From Albidovulum inexpectatum (GTDB lineage Bacteria > Pseudomonadota > Alphaproteobacteria > Rhodobacterales > Rhodobacteraceae), in NCBI RefSeq assembly GCF_002927635.1, contig NZ_PRDS01000005.1, forward strand, positions 62,001 to 126,000: DNA of 64,000 nt, written 5' to 3'. How positions within the stretch are numbered: the stretch's first letter is position 1; the number at the start of each line of letters is the position of its first letter. Shown one piece after another: positions 63,477-64,000 of this stretch. The notes beneath the pieces were generated by a model. It did not search any database. It was not told the DNA's origin and saw only the letters and a list, made by a program, of their open reading frames with translations. The position numbers and the translations under genes are program-made.

Positions 63477-64000
63477 GCGTTCCTCCCCCGTTGCATCCAC
63501 GCGTCAAGCTCGGCGATCTGCTCGGCATTCATCCTCAGCCCCAGCTTGGTGCGGCGCCAGACGACATCCTCGGCCGTCTGGGCGTATTCGCGCGCCATCA
63601 GCCAGCGGATCTCGGCCTCGAACAGGCCGGCACCGAAATGGCGGCCCAGATCCTCGGCCGAGCCGGCATCGCCCAGGACCTGCCGTGCCTCGGTGCCGTA
63701 GCAACGCGCCAGACGCCGGATCGTGTATCCGTCCAGGAACGGATAGGCCCGGGCCAGATCGTCGCGCAAGGCGGCCACGCCGTCCACCGGGAAATCGCCG
63801 CCGGGCAGGGGGGCGGTCGCCGTCCAGGGGCCGGCGGGGACGTCCAGAACGCTGGCGATCTTGTCCAGAGCTGCCTCGGCCAGCTTGCGATAGGTCGTGA
63901 TCTTGCCCCCAAAGACGTTGAGGATCGGTGGGCCGTCGCTGTCGAGGGTCAGCACATAGTCGCGGGTTGCCGCCGAGGCCGACTTCGCGCCGTCGTCGTA
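63473..64000 (-). CDS. glpD: Glycerol-3-phosphate dehydrogenase, C-terminal part (5' end outside window)
   Basis: The frame is open to the right edge and reads through TRDYVLTLD and then [20 protein letters not shown], the GlpD hallmark, followed by the C-terminal cap domain ([27 protein letters not shown]). It is the membrane-associated FAD enzyme that oxidises glycerol-3-phosphate to dihydroxyacetone phosphate. It precedes glpK with an ATGA overlap; together with the iron-ADH gene they form a glycerol operon. Confidence 0.95.
   Translation of the reverse strand, partial: YDDGAKSASAATRDYVLTLDSDGPPILNVFGGKITTYRKLAEAALDKIASVLDVPAGPWTATAPLPGGDFPVDGVAALRDDLARAYPFLDGYTIRRLARCYGTEARQVLGDAGSAEDLGRHFGAGLFEAEIRWLMAREYAQTAEDVVWRRTKLGLRMNAEQIAELDAWMQRGRNA

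Overview
The window is a high-GC chromosomal segment from an alphaproteobacterium, most likely a member of the Rhodobacteraceae close to Paracoccus or Rhodobacter. This rests on gene content and order: cmk-rpsA-ihfB-lapA-trpF-trpB, a GT14/DUF5928 glycosyltransferase beside a HIT protein, a FrcBCA fructose transporter with a divergent ROK regulator, and a pgsA-moaD-moaE string. Coding density is very high, many genes overlap by ATGA, and I see no rRNA, tRNA, CRISPR array or prophage. One IS5-family insertion sequence is present.

Layout, left to right. 1-4625: tail of a GT14 glycosyltransferase, HIT protein, a small zinc-finger protein, polA. 4633-15799: a six-gene minus-strand cluster for methylated amine or quaternary amine catabolism (two dimethylglycine dehydrogenase-like FAD/GcvT enzymes, a non-pyrrolysine MttB-family methyltransferase, a beta-hydroxyacid dehydrogenase, a choline dehydrogenase-like GMC enzyme, a HyuA-type hydantoinase). 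A divergent LysR gene with a dyad operator controls its head. 16797-21136: a CDP-alcohol phosphatidyltransferase cotranscribed with a membrane-domain/flavin disulfide reductase fusion, then a D-amino-acid dehydrogenase-like gene. 21179-28732: housekeeping genes trmB, aroA, cmk, rpsA, ihfB, lapA, trpF, trpB. 28900-30478: two small exported PepSY-like proteins with Asp-rich tails and a membrane-anchored LuxR-type regulator, with an IS5-family element abutting the regulator's stop codon. 31735-36105: ROK repressor and frcBCA. 36196-41430: ligase-associated-type helicase and PdeM phosphoesterase, then a SulP transporter with an XRE regulator.

41594-53219 is a molybdenum/tungsten island. It holds a MoxR/VWA/XdhC/MPT-binding operon for maturing a molybdenum hydroxylase. 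Convergent to it is an fdhD-mobA-mobB-moeA operon, and divergent from that is a tungstate transporter, tupBCA. Adenine deaminase follows. 53286-56740: hemE and hemC (divergent), then moaE, moaD, pgsA. 56863-64000: uvrC with a consensus DnaA box upstream; sppA, a 56-residue zinc-ribbon membrane protein and a pteridine-reductase-like SDR in one operon; then glpD (partial), glpK and an iron-ADH-family enzyme.

The loci I judge least described are the methylamine cluster, the PepSY/LuxR membrane module, and the tiny zinc-ribbon protein between sppA and the SDR. All functions are inferred from sequence by eye; no database search was run.
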